NCBI RefSeq assembly: GCF_000586475.1
Contig: NZ_BAWJ01000011.1
Location: 52,675-116,674, forward strand
Source: Psychrobacter sp. JCM 18903
Lineage (GTDB): Bacteria > Pseudomonadota > Gammaproteobacteria > Pseudomonadales > Moraxellaceae
Direction of reading: 5' to 3'
Length of the DNA stretch: 64,000 bases
The position numbers were made by a program, and so were the translations under genes. The notes below the pieces were generated by a model. It worked only from the letters and a program-made list of their open reading frames with translations, was not told the DNA's origin and did not search any database. Positions within the stretch are counted from its first letter, which is position 1, and the number at the start of each line of letters is the position of its first letter. This document shows, piece by piece, positions 9,654 through 19,761 of this stretch.

Positions 9654-10358
9654 TTATTTTTTACAATAAATCTTCCACACACCATTATCGGCAAGTGGAT
9701 TGTTATAAGCATCGTTACGGCGCTTACGCGGGGTCTGGCGACTATCTACGATTTTGAAATCGGGCAGCGCATGGACGATAAGCCCCGTTCGATAAAAACG
9801 CACGCGTTCAGGCTCCAGCATCTCGCCCTTGCTATCACGGCAAAATACATAGGCGCGCAAATCAATAAATTCACGATGCGCCACCAAACGCGCCTCATCA
9901 TCATTATCAAATACGGCACTCATACGCGCAATTTCATCAGCACTATAATCACCACACTTATCAGTAAGCGCACCGACCGAACCGAAGCTTTTTGATTCTT
10001 TTGCACGAGTCTTGGTCAAATGTAGCCTTTGCACATGATAGATAAATTGCGGTATCTCAAGGCTGGCTGGTAGCGGCAGATGATCGGGCGGTAGGTTGGC
10101 CGCAGGATAAAACGCCATGGCGCGCTCAAGCAGATTATGCCAACGCTGCTGATAGGCTTGGACTTCGGCGATATTGCCTTCATAAATTGGCATATCACGA
10201 ATTTGACGCAAAATATCAGGCGGAAACTGCTCATCTCGAAAGCTAGCAATGTCTTCTTGCAGCGTCGATAACAATGCTTTGGCATGCTTTTTACCCTCTG
10301 CTGAGATAGGGTCATCAATGTAGCTTGGAGCAACAAAAGGAGCTGAGCGTCTCGACAT
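9654..10358 (-). CDS. Hypothetical protein, 234 residues
   Basis: I do not recognise a family. The protein is soluble and basic, with no signal peptide or membrane segment. It contains PPDILRQIRDMPIYEGN near residue 45, a Pro-rich LPPDHLPLPASLEIPQ near 88, and an acidic helical middle. The C-terminus ends NGVWKIYCKK. The last 60 residues (RVRFYRTGLIVHALPDFKI) look like a folded beta domain. Codon use resembles its neighbours and the frame is open over 705 bases, so it is probably a real gene. It lies 75 bases downstream of nothing obvious and is transcribed alone, upstream of the antiporter gene on the same strand. Confidence 0.7.
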   Translation of the reverse strand: MSRRSAPFVAPSYIDDPISAEGKKHAKALLSTLQEDIASFRDEQFPPDILRQIRDMPIYEGNIAEVQAYQQRWHNLLERAMAFYPAANLPPDHLPLPASLEIPQFIYHVQRLHLTKTRAKESKSFGSVGALTDKCGDYSADEIARMSAVFDNDDEARLVAHREFIDLRAYVFCRDSKGEMLEPERVRFYRTGLIVHALPDFKIVDSRQTPRKRRNDAYNNPLADNGVWKIYCKK

Positions 10359-10548
10359 GGCAGAAAATAATCCATTAGTGGTAAATTGGGTGTTTCAGCT
10401 TTAAGTATACAGAATTTATATGAAAAATATGGCGGCGAGGCTAAATTTTCCATCATTTTTAACATGCCATTACAATGCTAAAAATTGGCGTGATATCAGC
10501 TTATTTAAAATAAAGCCTGTTTATGTCGGTGCATAAGAAGTTATATTC

Positions 10549-10839
10549 ATGCATGATGATTCGTCCACTGATAGTAAGTTGCGCGGATTATTGAAGACTT
10601 TTAGCAAAATAATTTTAAGGATTTTCGGGGCAGGACTGACGCGGTTATTTGGATTTTGGTTGCTGCATTTGTCAAATATGGCACCCGCTTATTTGACACC
10701 TATCATGACTGACGCATGAGATTTTCGGATTCGAATCATATTCTTATCGTTGGGGTTAGGTATTTGGTCAATAACAGCGCTTTGGCTCATTTGGTGCATA
10801 TGGAATTATGATTGCCACCATTTGATAAAACGTCGCTAA
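10549..10839 (+). pseudogene. Small two-helix membrane protein with in-frame TGA stop
   Basis: An ORF starts at ATG 10549 (MHDDSSTDSKLRGLL) and runs 56 codons to TGA at 10717. In the same frame it continues without a break for another 39 codons (DFRIRIIFLSLGLG, then SITALWLIWCIW, ending LIKRR) to TAA at 10837. The part after the stop is a clear membrane helix with a basic end, which suggests one protein of about 96 residues interrupted by a single substitution (for example TGG to TGA) or sequence error. The family is unknown and the gene itself is not certain. Confidence 0.45.
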
Positions 10840-10900
10840 TCAATGATAGGCAACGTTTAAATTGATATTTGAATGAAGAATGGTCTTTTCAATGTTTAAT

Positions 10901-10998
10901 GTCTGACTTTCAAAGTCTGACTTTCAATGTCTGACTTTCAATGTCTCATGCTTAATGCCTCATGCTTAATGCCTCATGCTTAATGCCTCATGCTTAAT
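10901..10998. repeat. Seven tandem 14-bp repeats of two types overlapping the CDF stop codon
   Basis: Three units of GTCTGACTTTCAAW (10901-10942) are followed by four units of GYCTCATGCTTAAT (10943-10998), all in one 14-bp register. The last unit covers the stop codon of the minus-strand zinc exporter gene. Confidence 0.9.
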
Positions 10999-12183
10999 GA
11001 TTGTGACCAATATGATTATTACCCTCTGTTTGTTGTTCTGAGATATCGCAGACCAGCGCATCGCTATGTGCCTCAGTCTGCGGATGTGATGCGCTTTCTA
11101 CCTGAATGGTCGCATGATGGATACCGAGCTCAAGCAAGCTTTGTTCTAAATTTTCAATCAATATGCTGGATTCATGAATATTCATCTCGCCATCGACAAC
11201 GACGTGACAAGACAAGGCATTTAGACCACTGGTAATACTCCAAACATGCAAATCATGGACTTCTTGTACTTGCGGATGGGTAAGCAGTTTTTTTTCGACA
11301 TCCACTAAGAATATGCCTTCTGGCGTGCCTTCCATCAAAATATGGACCGAATCACGCACGACGCGGTAACCACTAAATAAGATCAGTATTGCGACAATCA
11401 CCGAGCTGCTGCATCCGCCCAAACCCAGCCGAAGCTCATCATCAAAAGCGCGGCCATGATAGCGGCAACCGAACCCATTAAGTCACTCAATACATGCAGG
11501 TAAGCACTTTGCATATTAAGGTTGACCGGTGCTTTACTCGCATTTTTTCCTTGAGTGTCTTCGTGACTGTCTTTATGACTACCAGCATGACTGTGACCAT
11601 GTGCATCTTCGCCGCGACTGCCTCGATGCATCAGCCACGCAACCAAAATATTGACCAACATACCGATAGTAGCAACGATAAGCATGCCTTGGGTAGCAAT
11701 TTCAGGCGGTGAATTGAAGCGCTTAATCGCCTCATAAAAAATCATTAGCGCAATAATGACCAGCGTCGCACCATTGACTGTTGCGACTAAAATCTCAAAG
11801 CGTTTATAACCAAACGTCTTTTGATGAGTAGCTGCTTTTTCACCAATTTTAAATGCTATTAACGTCGCGCCAAGTGCGATTGCATCACTTAGCATGTGAC
11901 CTGCATCAGATAATAGCGCCAAACTGCCAGTCAGCCAGCCACCGATGGCTTCAATAAACATATAGCCTGTGATAATGATAAAGCTAAACAGCAAGGTGCG
12001 CTGATAGCCCTTGGTATCTCGCGGGGCTGTTGTTTGCTCTAAGTGTTCATCGTGATCGTGAGTGGCTTGATTGTCATGAGTGTAGTTGCTCTCATCGTCT
12101 TTATGCAGATGGTTAGCCACATTAACAGTATCATTTTGATGAGAATGGTTGCCTTGTTCAGCGTTTGATTTATTTTGACTCAT
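10994..12183 (-). CDS. CDF family zinc/cation efflux protein with His-rich loops, frame broken once
   Basis: Cation diffusion facilitator of the CzcD/ZitB type, exporting Zn2+ (possibly Co2+ or Cd2+) in exchange for H+. Metal-site motifs SDAGHMLSDA in helix 2 and HVLSDLMGS in helix 5 each carry the HxxxD pair. The N-terminus (first 55 residues), the loop GEDAHGHSHAGSHKD and the C-terminus (NNHIGHNH) are His-rich. The frame shifts near 11404 after WADAAA; one added base joins SVIVAILILFSGYRVVRDS. The C-terminal cytosolic domain contains VHDLHVWSITSGLNALS, as usual. Repaired length is about 396 residues. A 14-bp tandem array runs into the stop codon. Confidence 0.9.
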
Positions 12184-12394
12184 AACAACACTCAGAATGA
12201 CAGAAGAGGAAATTTGATTGCTTATAAGGCTGGGCTTGCTGTTCGCAAGCTAGCCAGATATAAAGAATTTAGCATATTTAATAAATGCTTGCTGTATCTA
12301 GGCAGTAAACGATGAATGAGCTATTTTGAATAACCTTCTTTATTAACGGCGAGCTACAGCAGAGTAATTGGGTTTAAAGAGTAATAGTGAGAAG

Positions 12395-14678
12395 TTACCA
12401 GCCAACAGGGTCAATATCCAGAGTCAGCTTCAGATATTTGGCGTTTGGAAGGGCAAGTACAGGCTGCCACCATTGGTTTAATACATGGTGTAATTGTTGT
12501 CGATTTTTGCCTAAAAGTAGCAGTTGTACGTGGTAGCGACTGTTCTTTTTACTCATTGGTGCATCGATAGGTCCTAGTACGGCGAGATTATGTCCATTTG
12601 GCAGAATGGCGATGGCATCTTTAAGGGCTTGGGTCGTGGCAGCAAGGGTTTTGCCTTCACAGCGTATCAGGCAGCATGACTGTGCGGTGGTAAACCCATC
12701 ATTTACGCTCTTGCAATAGCTCGCGAGCAAAAGACAAATAACCATCTTTGACCAGTTTCAATAATAATTCATTGTCCGGTTGCAGCGTCTGAATGAGTAC
12801 ACGACCAGACTTGTCACCGCGTCCCGCACGTCCTGCTACCTGAATCATCAATTGCGCGGTATGTTCCGGCGAGCGAAAGTCGGCGGACAAGAAACCACGA
12901 TCGGCATTGGGCAAGCAGACAAGCGTAACATTGGGGAAATGATGACCTTTGGCGACCATCTGCGTGCCAACCAAGATGGCAGGATTGCCTTGATTAATAC
13001 GCTGATAGATATGCTCCCAGCTGTCTTTACGCCTTGTTGTATCGCGATCGATTTGGATAATGGGATATAGCTCTTTGCTGGTTTGCGGATTGGCAAAAAT
13101 CGCATGCAGGTTTTCGCTGAGCCTCGTCGTACCCATCCCTTTGGCATCCAAATTTTGACTGCCACAATCCGGGCAAACTGTCGGAATATAAGCTTGCCAG
13201 TCGCAGTGGTGACATTTTAGATAGGAGCTACTATAAGCGTTGTGTTGGGACTGGCTATTATAATGAACGGTTAAATGCGCATCGCAGCGCGGACAATCTG
13301 CCTGCCAACCGCAAGATTCGCATAGCAAAACTGGTGCATAGCCGCGACGGTTTAAAAATATCAATACTTGATCGCCCGCTTCTAGCGTTTGCCGTATTGC
13401 CCCAATAAGCGCATCGGTCAGCCCAGTATCATAGCGCGCGCCTTCGTCCGTCGCTTGTTGATGAGTACTTTGCAGGCGCGCATCAATCAGCTGCATGGTC
13501 GCAAGCTTCGCATTACCGGGACGAGTTTGCAGTTGGCACTCCACCAGCTTGCCATCATCGACCAGTTTTAGATGCTCAAGAGATGGCGTCGCCGTACCCA
13601 ATACGACAGGGATATTGGCTTGTAGTCCACGATACAGCGCGACATCAGCGGCATGATAGCGCAAGGTATCTTGCTGCTTATAAGAGCCATCATGCGCTTC
13701 ATCCACGACAATTAAGCCCAAATCTGCAAAAGGATATAGCACCGCTGAGCGCGTGCCAATAATGATTTGAGCATGACCTGTACGGCAGTCTTGCCAGCCT
13801 TGTAAGCGATGAGTATTATTCATGCCAGAATGCAATAAGACAATGTGAGCGGCAAAGCGACTGGCGAAACGCGCGCGCGTTTGCGGTGTCAATCCAATCT
13901 CTGGTACCAAAATCAACACCTGCTTGCCAGCTTCCAATACGGCTTGCATCGCTTGCAGATAGACTTCTGTCTTGCCACTACCAGTGATGCCATTTAATAA
14001 AAACCCCGTGTAGCGATTGGCTTCATGAGCCGCAATAATGGCGGTAACGGCGAGTTTTTGCTCGTCATTGAGATCAAGGGGCATTTTTGCTAATTTAACA
14101 GGCGCAGGTGATTGTTTGGTCTGAATATAGCGCTCGATTAAACCTTTGTCTTCGAGCGCCTTTAAAAAACTCCTTTCCATGCCCTCTAGCAATAAAACAT
14201 CTTCACTCGCGCCGCGCTCGCCATGCAGCTTAAGCATATCAAACTGCTGCTTCTGTTTTTTGGCATTGGCACGAAAGTCATCGTCGCTTACCTGCGGCAA
14301 AATTCGCCAATGGGTAATCAGTAAATCCAGCGGCTTACCTTGACGAACGAGCGTTGGCAGCATGACTGCTAAAACGTCACCAAGCGGGTAGTGATAATAA
14401 CGCGCCAGCCAATGTGCCAGCTTTAGCATACTGGCGTCCAAAATAGGCTCAGCATCTAAGCATTTATTGATAGGTTTTAGCTTATTAAGTGGCACGCTGC
14501 TATTTGCTTCTGGAATATGAGCGACGACGATACCGATTAAAGTTTGACGACCAAAGGATACTTCGACACGGCAGCCAATAGGGGGTAAAGAAGGGCTTGA
14601 TAAGGTGTTTATATCTGCTGGTACGCTATAGTCAAATACCCGATAAAGGGGCACGGGTAGAGCAACTTGTACCAACAT
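12395..14678 (-). CDS. priA: Primosomal protein N' (replication restart helicase PriA), frame broken twice near the 3' end
   Basis: PriA recognises stalled forks and loads the replisome for restart. In order the protein shows the N-terminal fork-binding domain (VALPVPLYRVFDYSVP), Walker A GITGSGKTEVYL, the DEAH box (VVDEAHDGSYKQQD) and GTATPSLEH. Zinc-binding cysteines follow in CESCGWQADCPRC and in CHHCDWQ/CPDCGSQN. Next comes GTQMVAKGHHFPNV, then VAGRAGRGDKSG. After ELLQERK the frame is lost at about 12703 and again at about 12671. One base at each point restores KMMGLPPHSHAALIRCEG and the normal C-terminus (LKLTLDIDPVGW). Repaired length is about 760 residues. The start is immediately downstream of a degenerate 15-bp repeat array. 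Confidence 0.93.
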
Positions 14679-14690
14679 AAAATGCGTTCC

Positions 14691-14765
14691 CAGTTTTCAG
14701 GTAAATGGTTTTTGGATAAACAGTTTTTAGGTAAATGGACTTTAGATAACCAGCTTTTGGATAAC
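14691..14765. repeat. Five degenerate 15-bp tandem units upstream of priA
   Basis: Units such as CAGTTTTCAGGTAAA, TGGTTTTTGGATAAA, CAGTTTTTAGGTAAA, TGGACTTTAGATAAC and CAGCTTTTGGATAAC follow each other without gaps. They begin 12 bases upstream of the priA start codon, so the array occupies the priA leader or promoter. Confidence 0.75.
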
Positions 14766-14794
14766 TGGGTTGTAATATTGATAAGAATAATAGC

Positions 14795-14826
14795 AGTAAG
14801 CCCAAATAGTGATATTTGGGCTTACT
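14795..14826. terminator. Perfect 14-bp stem hairpin between ridA and priA
   Basis: Arms AGTAAGCCCAAATA and TATTTGGGCTTACT are exact complements around GTGA. It lies about 100 bases downstream of the ridA stop on the minus strand. No strong T-run follows, so it may be a weak terminator or an mRNA-stabilising hairpin. Confidence 0.55.
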
Positions 14827-14927
14827 CTGGCCTTACCTTTTAGCAGTGGCTTTTTTGACGTAACGACTTGAGAATTAAGTACGTCTATGTATTAAGCCTT
14901 ACCATTTACATGATGATATGGCTTAAG

Positions 14928-15308
14928 TTACTTAATATATAAAATTGACTCAATCTCGACCACACCGCCTTTAGGTAACGCCGCTACTTGGACAGCTGCA
15001 CGAGCAGGATATGGCTCGCTCAAATTGGCAACGAATATTTCGTTTAAAACAGCAAAATCACTCAAATCTGTTAATGACACGTTAAATTTAACCACGTCAT
15101 TTAAGCTGCCACCAGCCGCTTCACAGATGGCTTTGATGTTTTCGAACACTTGCTCAGCCTGTGCTTTAAAACCTTCTTTTAATTCCATGGTATCAGGGTC
15201 AAAACCCAATTGTCCTGAAATATAGACGGTGTTACCGACTTTGACGGCTTGTGAATAAGTACCAACGGCAGCAGGGGCTTTATCAGTTTGAATGGTTTGA
15301 CGAGTCAT
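14928..15308 (-). CDS. ridA: RidA family reactive intermediate/imine deaminase
   Basis: RidA hydrolyses reactive enamine/imine intermediates from PLP enzymes such as threonine dehydratase. The family motifs are present: APAAVGTYSQAVKVGN, VYISGQLGFDP, the substrate-binding Arg in YPARAAVQVAALPKGG, and VEIESILYIK at the end. I choose ATG 15308 (MTRQTIQTDKAP), which follows AAGGAT, rather than the longer frame from 15356. The protein is 126 residues. It lies downstream of spoT on the same strand, the usual gammaproteobacterial order. Confidence 0.93.
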   Translation of the reverse strand: MTRQTIQTDKAPAAVGTYSQAVKVGNTVYISGQLGFDPDTMELKEGFKAQAEQVFENIKAICEAAGGSLNDVVKFNVSLTDLSDFAVLNEIFVANLSEPYPARAAVQVAALPKGGVVEIESILYIK

Positions 15309-15524
15309 ATTATATATCCTTTTTATCTTTTTCTGGTTTGGTAGGTAAGGGCGCATTATTCATCATTTACATCTCGTTTTTCACCATACAAATGATGACA
15401 CGCTCTACGTTTATTTGCTAAAAATCAAAAAACACAGTTTATCATTATTTCAGGTCTTTCTAAAATTTTCTAAATCCATTATTCAATGTTCTATTGAGTG
15501 AGTGTTGGTGGCAATGTATCACGC

Positions 15525-15562
15525 GCACTACACCACGTGCACTACACCACGTGCACTACACC
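15525..15562. repeat. 14-bp tandem repeat (2.7 units) just after spoT
   Basis: GCACTACACCACGT occurs twice without a gap (15525-15552) followed by GCACTACACC. The array ends 13 bases from the spoT stop codon. Confidence 0.85.
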
Positions 15563-15574
15563 TTATTACCAGCA

Positions 15575-17772
15575 CTACAGCTGATACAGCCTGATGATAT
15601 TTGGAAAACCTAGCAAGGAGCGTAGTTCGCGAATGCCTTGTGCTAGATGATTGCGGCTACGAACGATGATATGAATGATGGTATCACTACTGCGCACGTC
15701 TACTTTTTCTACCCCGATATTTAATTGGCGTAAATGATAGATGACTTCAGTAATTTGTTCGTCGCTGAGGGCAATAGATAGCTTTAAATAAGCTGGAAAG
15801 CGAATCTTTCCGGTATTTTTTATGTCATGCTCGCCAGCGTCACCTTGTTTTACGGCCTTGTCATTACGCCAGCGCAGTTGTATAACCTGATAAGGATTGT
15901 CTTTACGAATATCATCAAGTGAAAAGCACTTGTGTCGATGAACAACCAGACCGTGACGGGACAAGTGACCGACAATAGGGTCACCATAAATAGGATGACA
16001 ACAATTGGCAAAATCAAGCTCAACCCCAGACGCATTGACTATCAGCTGCTGTGGTTGGGTCATATCATCGCTGTGTTCTTGTGCTTGCAAATCATTGACT
16101 TCATCGCTAAACAAGCGAGTTACTACCAGCTGTGGTAATAACGTACCAGAGCTTATTTGCTCGAATAGTTCGGATTTTTCGGTCAAGCCACGCCATTCAG
16201 TGAGGTTTTTCCAATCACTATCGGTTAAGTCATCGAGACTTTTTTGATAGGTTTTTAGCGCCCGATCTAAGGCTTGTTGACCATGGTGTTGCTTATCAGC
16301 AGGAGACAAGTCTTTAAACCAACGCAAAATCTCTTCACGCGCTTTATTGGTCACGACAAATCCTAGCCATTCTGCTTTTGGTTCTGAGTGGCTATTGACT
16401 TCTATTTCAACCAGCTGCCCGTTCTTAACGACTGTGCCAAGTTTGGCTTTTTTGCCATCGATATTGGCGCCAACGGCTACATTGCCGACCATTGGTCCGA
16501 CAGCGTAAGCAAAGTCTAGCGCGGTTGCGCCTTGTGGTAGCTCATAAGCACGACCCTTTGGACTATAGCAGATGATTTTACTGGAGTGTAGGTAATCCAT
16601 CAGCTCATTAATGGTAGAGACCGCCGCTGAAAAGTCTGGGCTATTTTCATCTAGCTGTCTTCATCGACCAAGTCTTTCATATTGCGTAATGAGGCTTGGA
16701 TAACCGATTGGCTAACGTCTGAGGCATGCTCTGCACCAATGACACCAAGCCGCGCTGCGCTTTGCATTTGCTTGGTCAAAATCGTCACTTTGACGACATC
16801 GTTATCGCGCTCATAGATAAGCGTGAGCGATTGATTGCCACCTGGTAGCGGACGACGAATATTATCAGCGATATGAGAGTCATCAATCTGGTATTTTTTA
16901 ATTAAGTAATAGGCCAGCTTGTCACAGGCTTCGACATTATCGAGGACAATCTCAAAGGCATAATGACGGAGTAGAGCGTTGATTTCACCGCGATTGCGGA
17001 AAAACTGACGGTAGATGACCACGCGATTGTCTAAAACTTTGACCAGACCATTCAACCCCAAATTATTGAGGACAATACTTAAATAGCGATGTATCGCCTC
17101 TCTTTGAAAGTTACGCCCAAGCCCGTGCTGTAGTAGCTTGTCAGACAGTTTGTTGTACATGTCAGAATCAAGGTTACGATAACAGAGCACCTCGATATAA
17201 TCGGCAATATCATTAAGACCCATTAGCCGCGCAAACGGCACATAAAAGTCCAACGTTTCTTGTGCTGTGGTGCGTTGTTTTTCGGGGCGTACCGCATCTA
17301 GTGTCGACATATTGTGTAAGCGGTCAGCAAGCTTAATAATCAATACGCGTGGGTCGGCAAGGGTGGCTGTCAAAATTTTATGAAAGGTGGCTGCTTTATT
17401 TTGCTGTTTATTGTGTGAGGACGACTTTAGCTTAGTCACACCGTCGACCAGTCTCGCCACTATTTTGCCATAGCGCTGCTCAATCTGCTCATCGCTCACC
17501 TCGGTGTCTTCGACCGTATCATGCAAAATCGCTGCAATAATCGTATCTCGATCCAAACGAAAACCTGCCAGTATCTCGGCCACCGCAATCGGGTGGGTGA
17601 TATAAGGCTCTCCTGATTTACGCTTATCTTTGATGTGCGCAATATCACCGAACTCACAGGCATCAATAATATCACGGCGTTCAGCAGCAGTGAGGTAACC
17701 TACTGAGCGCAGTAAATTATATTGAGCCTCATCGACTAAATGATGGCTGAGTTTGGGTAAGGTTTGACTCAT
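15575..17772 (-). CDS. spoT: SpoT-type (p)ppGpp hydrolase with degenerate synthetase domain, frame broken once
   Basis: A long RelA/SpoT homologue of about 732 residues after repair. The N-terminal hydrolase domain is intact: YITHPIAVAEIL (His60), AAILHDTVEDT (His84-Asp85, Glu88-Asp89) and IIKLADRLHNM. In the region of the synthetase domain (about residues 230-370) the usual KPKSNGYQSLHT is replaced by RRPLPGGNQSLT, and the GRxK signature is not seen. The domain is therefore probably inactive, as reported for Acinetobacter SpoT. TGS (SPKGRAYELPQGATALDFAY) and ACT (C-terminal) domains follow. The frame shifts near 16655 after VDED; one base restores the link to LDENSPDFSAAVSTINELM. The start ATG 17772 has AGGA upstream. 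It lies in the order gmk-rpoZ-spoT-ridA. Confidence 0.93.
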
Positions 17773-18062
17773 AAAGTAACGATCCTATTTTCCATTACCT
17801 GTTTGCCTGACTGTCTATCGGGTAAATGGTGACTGAATGAATGCTGGAATACTATCAATATAAAAAATTTCGAGAAAAAAGATAAAAATAGGTAGACCAT
17901 CCTCTAATTAATCGTAAATCGCATTCAATGTCAACTGCTAAGCGAACAGGTGCTATAAAAATTTAGAAATTCTAACTCAATGGTAGGTTTTCAGGTATAA
18001 ATGGTGACTAAAACAGTCAAAGCAATATCAAAGCAATATCACAGCAACCAGCTATTACAACC

Positions 18063-18087
18063 AAAAAACCACAGCCTATGCTGTGGT
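18063..18087 (-). terminator. Intrinsic terminator of rpoZ
   Basis: Stem ACCACAG/CTGTGGT followed on the minus strand by TTTTTT, about 110 bases after the rpoZ stop. The rest of 17773-18195 is AT-rich, contains the spoT promoter region and shows an 11-bp direct repeat (AAAGCAATATC twice) near 18020. It therefore seems that spoT has its own promoter. Confidence 0.8.
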
Positions 18088-18195
18088 CTCTCGTCAATAT
18101 GTCATCACTGTGTGTATTTGTCTTATAAGGCAGTGGTTAGCTTTATAGGCTTCATACGACAAATCTTCAATGCTGTATCTTAATAATACAGTGTC

Positions 18196-18456
18196 TTAAA
18201 AACCATGATCGCCTGACAGTGCCAAATCTAATGAACTGGTGGCAAAGTTGTGCTCTGGCTGATTTAGGATATCGCGAGTGATTTTACCAGCAGCGATTTC
18301 ACGCAATGCCAATACCGTAGGCTTGTCATTATCCACATCAACCAATGGTTCAGCGATACCTTTAGCCAATTGACGTGCGCGTTTGCTTGCCACTAAAATC
18401 AGTTCAAAGCGATTATCAACATTATCCAAACAATCTTCAATCGTCACTCGTGCCAT
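18196..18456 (-). CDS. rpoZ: DNA-directed RNA polymerase omega subunit
   Basis: RpoZ assists folding and assembly of beta-prime and forms part of the ppGpp-binding site. The 86-residue protein begins [19 protein letters not shown] and contains [11 protein letters not shown] and [16 protein letters not shown], all diagnostic. It lies between gmk and spoT on the same strand, as in other gammaproteobacteria. It has its own terminator. Confidence 0.97.
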   Translation of the reverse strand: MARVTIEDCLDNVDNRFELILVASKRARQLAKGIAEPLVDVDNDKPTVLALREIAAGKITRDILNQPEHNFATSSLDLALSGDHGF

Positions 18457-18652
18457 ATGTAGCTACCTCGGTTGTTTTATTAGTCACGGAGCTTGCCCGC
18501 CACTCAATAAAAATAATATCAAAATATAAAGGGGGATAGCGAGACATTATAGCATTTTTTGCCCAGCCGCGTAGTTGCTTTTTGCGTGTCTATTAACGTA
18601 TCTATTAATAAGCGCTCATCGACTGAGTTGACAGTAGTATTTCGCTCTTGCT

Positions 18653-19279
18653 TTACTCTTCTACTTTATTGCTAAGTAAATTGCTGATGGTGCGATGATA
18701 CCGCTGCTGTTGACGCTTAAGCGTCTGCCTGTCCGCCACGATAATGGCTTTTAGCTCAGTCAAAGCGACCTCAAAATTGTCATTAATAATCACAAAATCA
18801 AAATGGACATATTGCGCCATCTCAGTCACTGCACCAGCCAGACGTTGCTCTATTACCTCCATAGTATCTTGCCCACGCGTCGATAAGCGCTGACGTAAAG
18901 TGGCAATGCTTGGCGGTAAAATGAAAATCATAATGGCGTCAGTAAAGATTTTTTTGACTTGTAGTGCGCCCTGCCAATCAATCTCTAAAATAACATCGAC
19001 GCCTGCTTCTAACTGCGTCCGCACACTTTGCTCCGAGGTGCCATAGTAATTACCAAAGACCTCAGCATGTTCTAAAAACTTGTTTTCACCGATGGCAGTC
19101 ACAAAATTTTCGACGTCGGTAAAATGATAATGGTGACCATCAATCTCGCCGGGACGTGGCGTGCGCGTGGTGTGTGATACGCTGACGGTTAAGTCATTAG
19201 TCGTGGCAAGTAGCTGCTTTACCAGTGAGGTTTTGCCCGTACCTGAGGCAGCGGTAATAATAAATAATGAACCTGTCAT
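18653..19279 (-). CDS. gmk: Guanylate kinase
   Basis: Converts GMP to GDP with ATP. P-loop AASGTGKTS at residues 10-18, the GMP-binding segment [20 protein letters not shown], and [14 protein letters not shown] choose ATG 19279 ([13 protein letters not shown]), preceded by AGGA at nine bases, over the upstream TTG at 19312. The length of about 208 residues matches the family. First gene of the gmk-rpoZ-spoT-ridA group. Confidence 0.96.
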   Translation of the reverse strand: MTGSLFIITAASGTGKTSLVKQLLATTNDLTVSVSHTTRTPRPGEIDGHHYHFTDVENFVTAIGENKFLEHAEVFGNYYGTSEQSVRTQLEAGVDVILEIDWQGALQVKKIFTDAIMIFILPPSIATLRQRLSTRGQDTMEVIEQRLAGAVTEMAQYVHFDFVIINDNFEVALTELKAIIVADRQTLKRQQQRYHRTISNLLSNKVEE

Positions 19280-19761
19280 ACAATTTGTCCTAATGGAGTG
19301 TGTGCTAGTCAAATCTGTGCGAGTAAAAGAGCCAAAGCTGTTTTAGTAAACAATTCAAAACTGGTAAAAAGAAAAATCGCCATCATGTATGGCGATAGAC
19401 ATTGTCATCGATGCACTATTATAAACTGCTTTTGTGGCTTTTATTTTAATTAAAGCCGCCTTTGACCAGTCGTTATCATCGAAGCGATCTAAAGATGGCA
19501 TAGGGCAACTTATTATAAATCACATTTTTAGTGCATTAAGTGCAGTTAACGCTGCCACTATGGATAAATACTTTGAACGTATGAATATGTGTGTGCTTCT
19601 AGTTAAAACAGCCTCTAGTACCGTGCTATTTTCAAAGGCAATAAAAGTAAATTATGCTAAAGTAGCGTAATGAATTCATCCCAATTTTTGAGTTAAAGCT
19701 TTTGACAGTAATGTCGTGTATTTAAGCTTTAATAATAAATTATCTAATGATAGGCCCTCTT
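19280..19761. other. Divergent intergenic region between gmk and ispH
   Basis: It holds the promoters of two divergent genes and no convincing ORF. A hairpin at 19376-19396 is described separately. The rest is AT-rich. Confidence 0.6.
19376..19396 (-). terminator. Terminator-like hairpin in the gmk leader
   Basis: Stem ATCGCCAT/ATGGCGAT. On the minus strand it is followed by TTTTTC and more T-rich sequence, about 95 bases before the gmk start. No gene lies upstream on that strand, so it could be an attenuator in the gmk leader or the end of an unseen short transcript. Confidence 0.45.
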
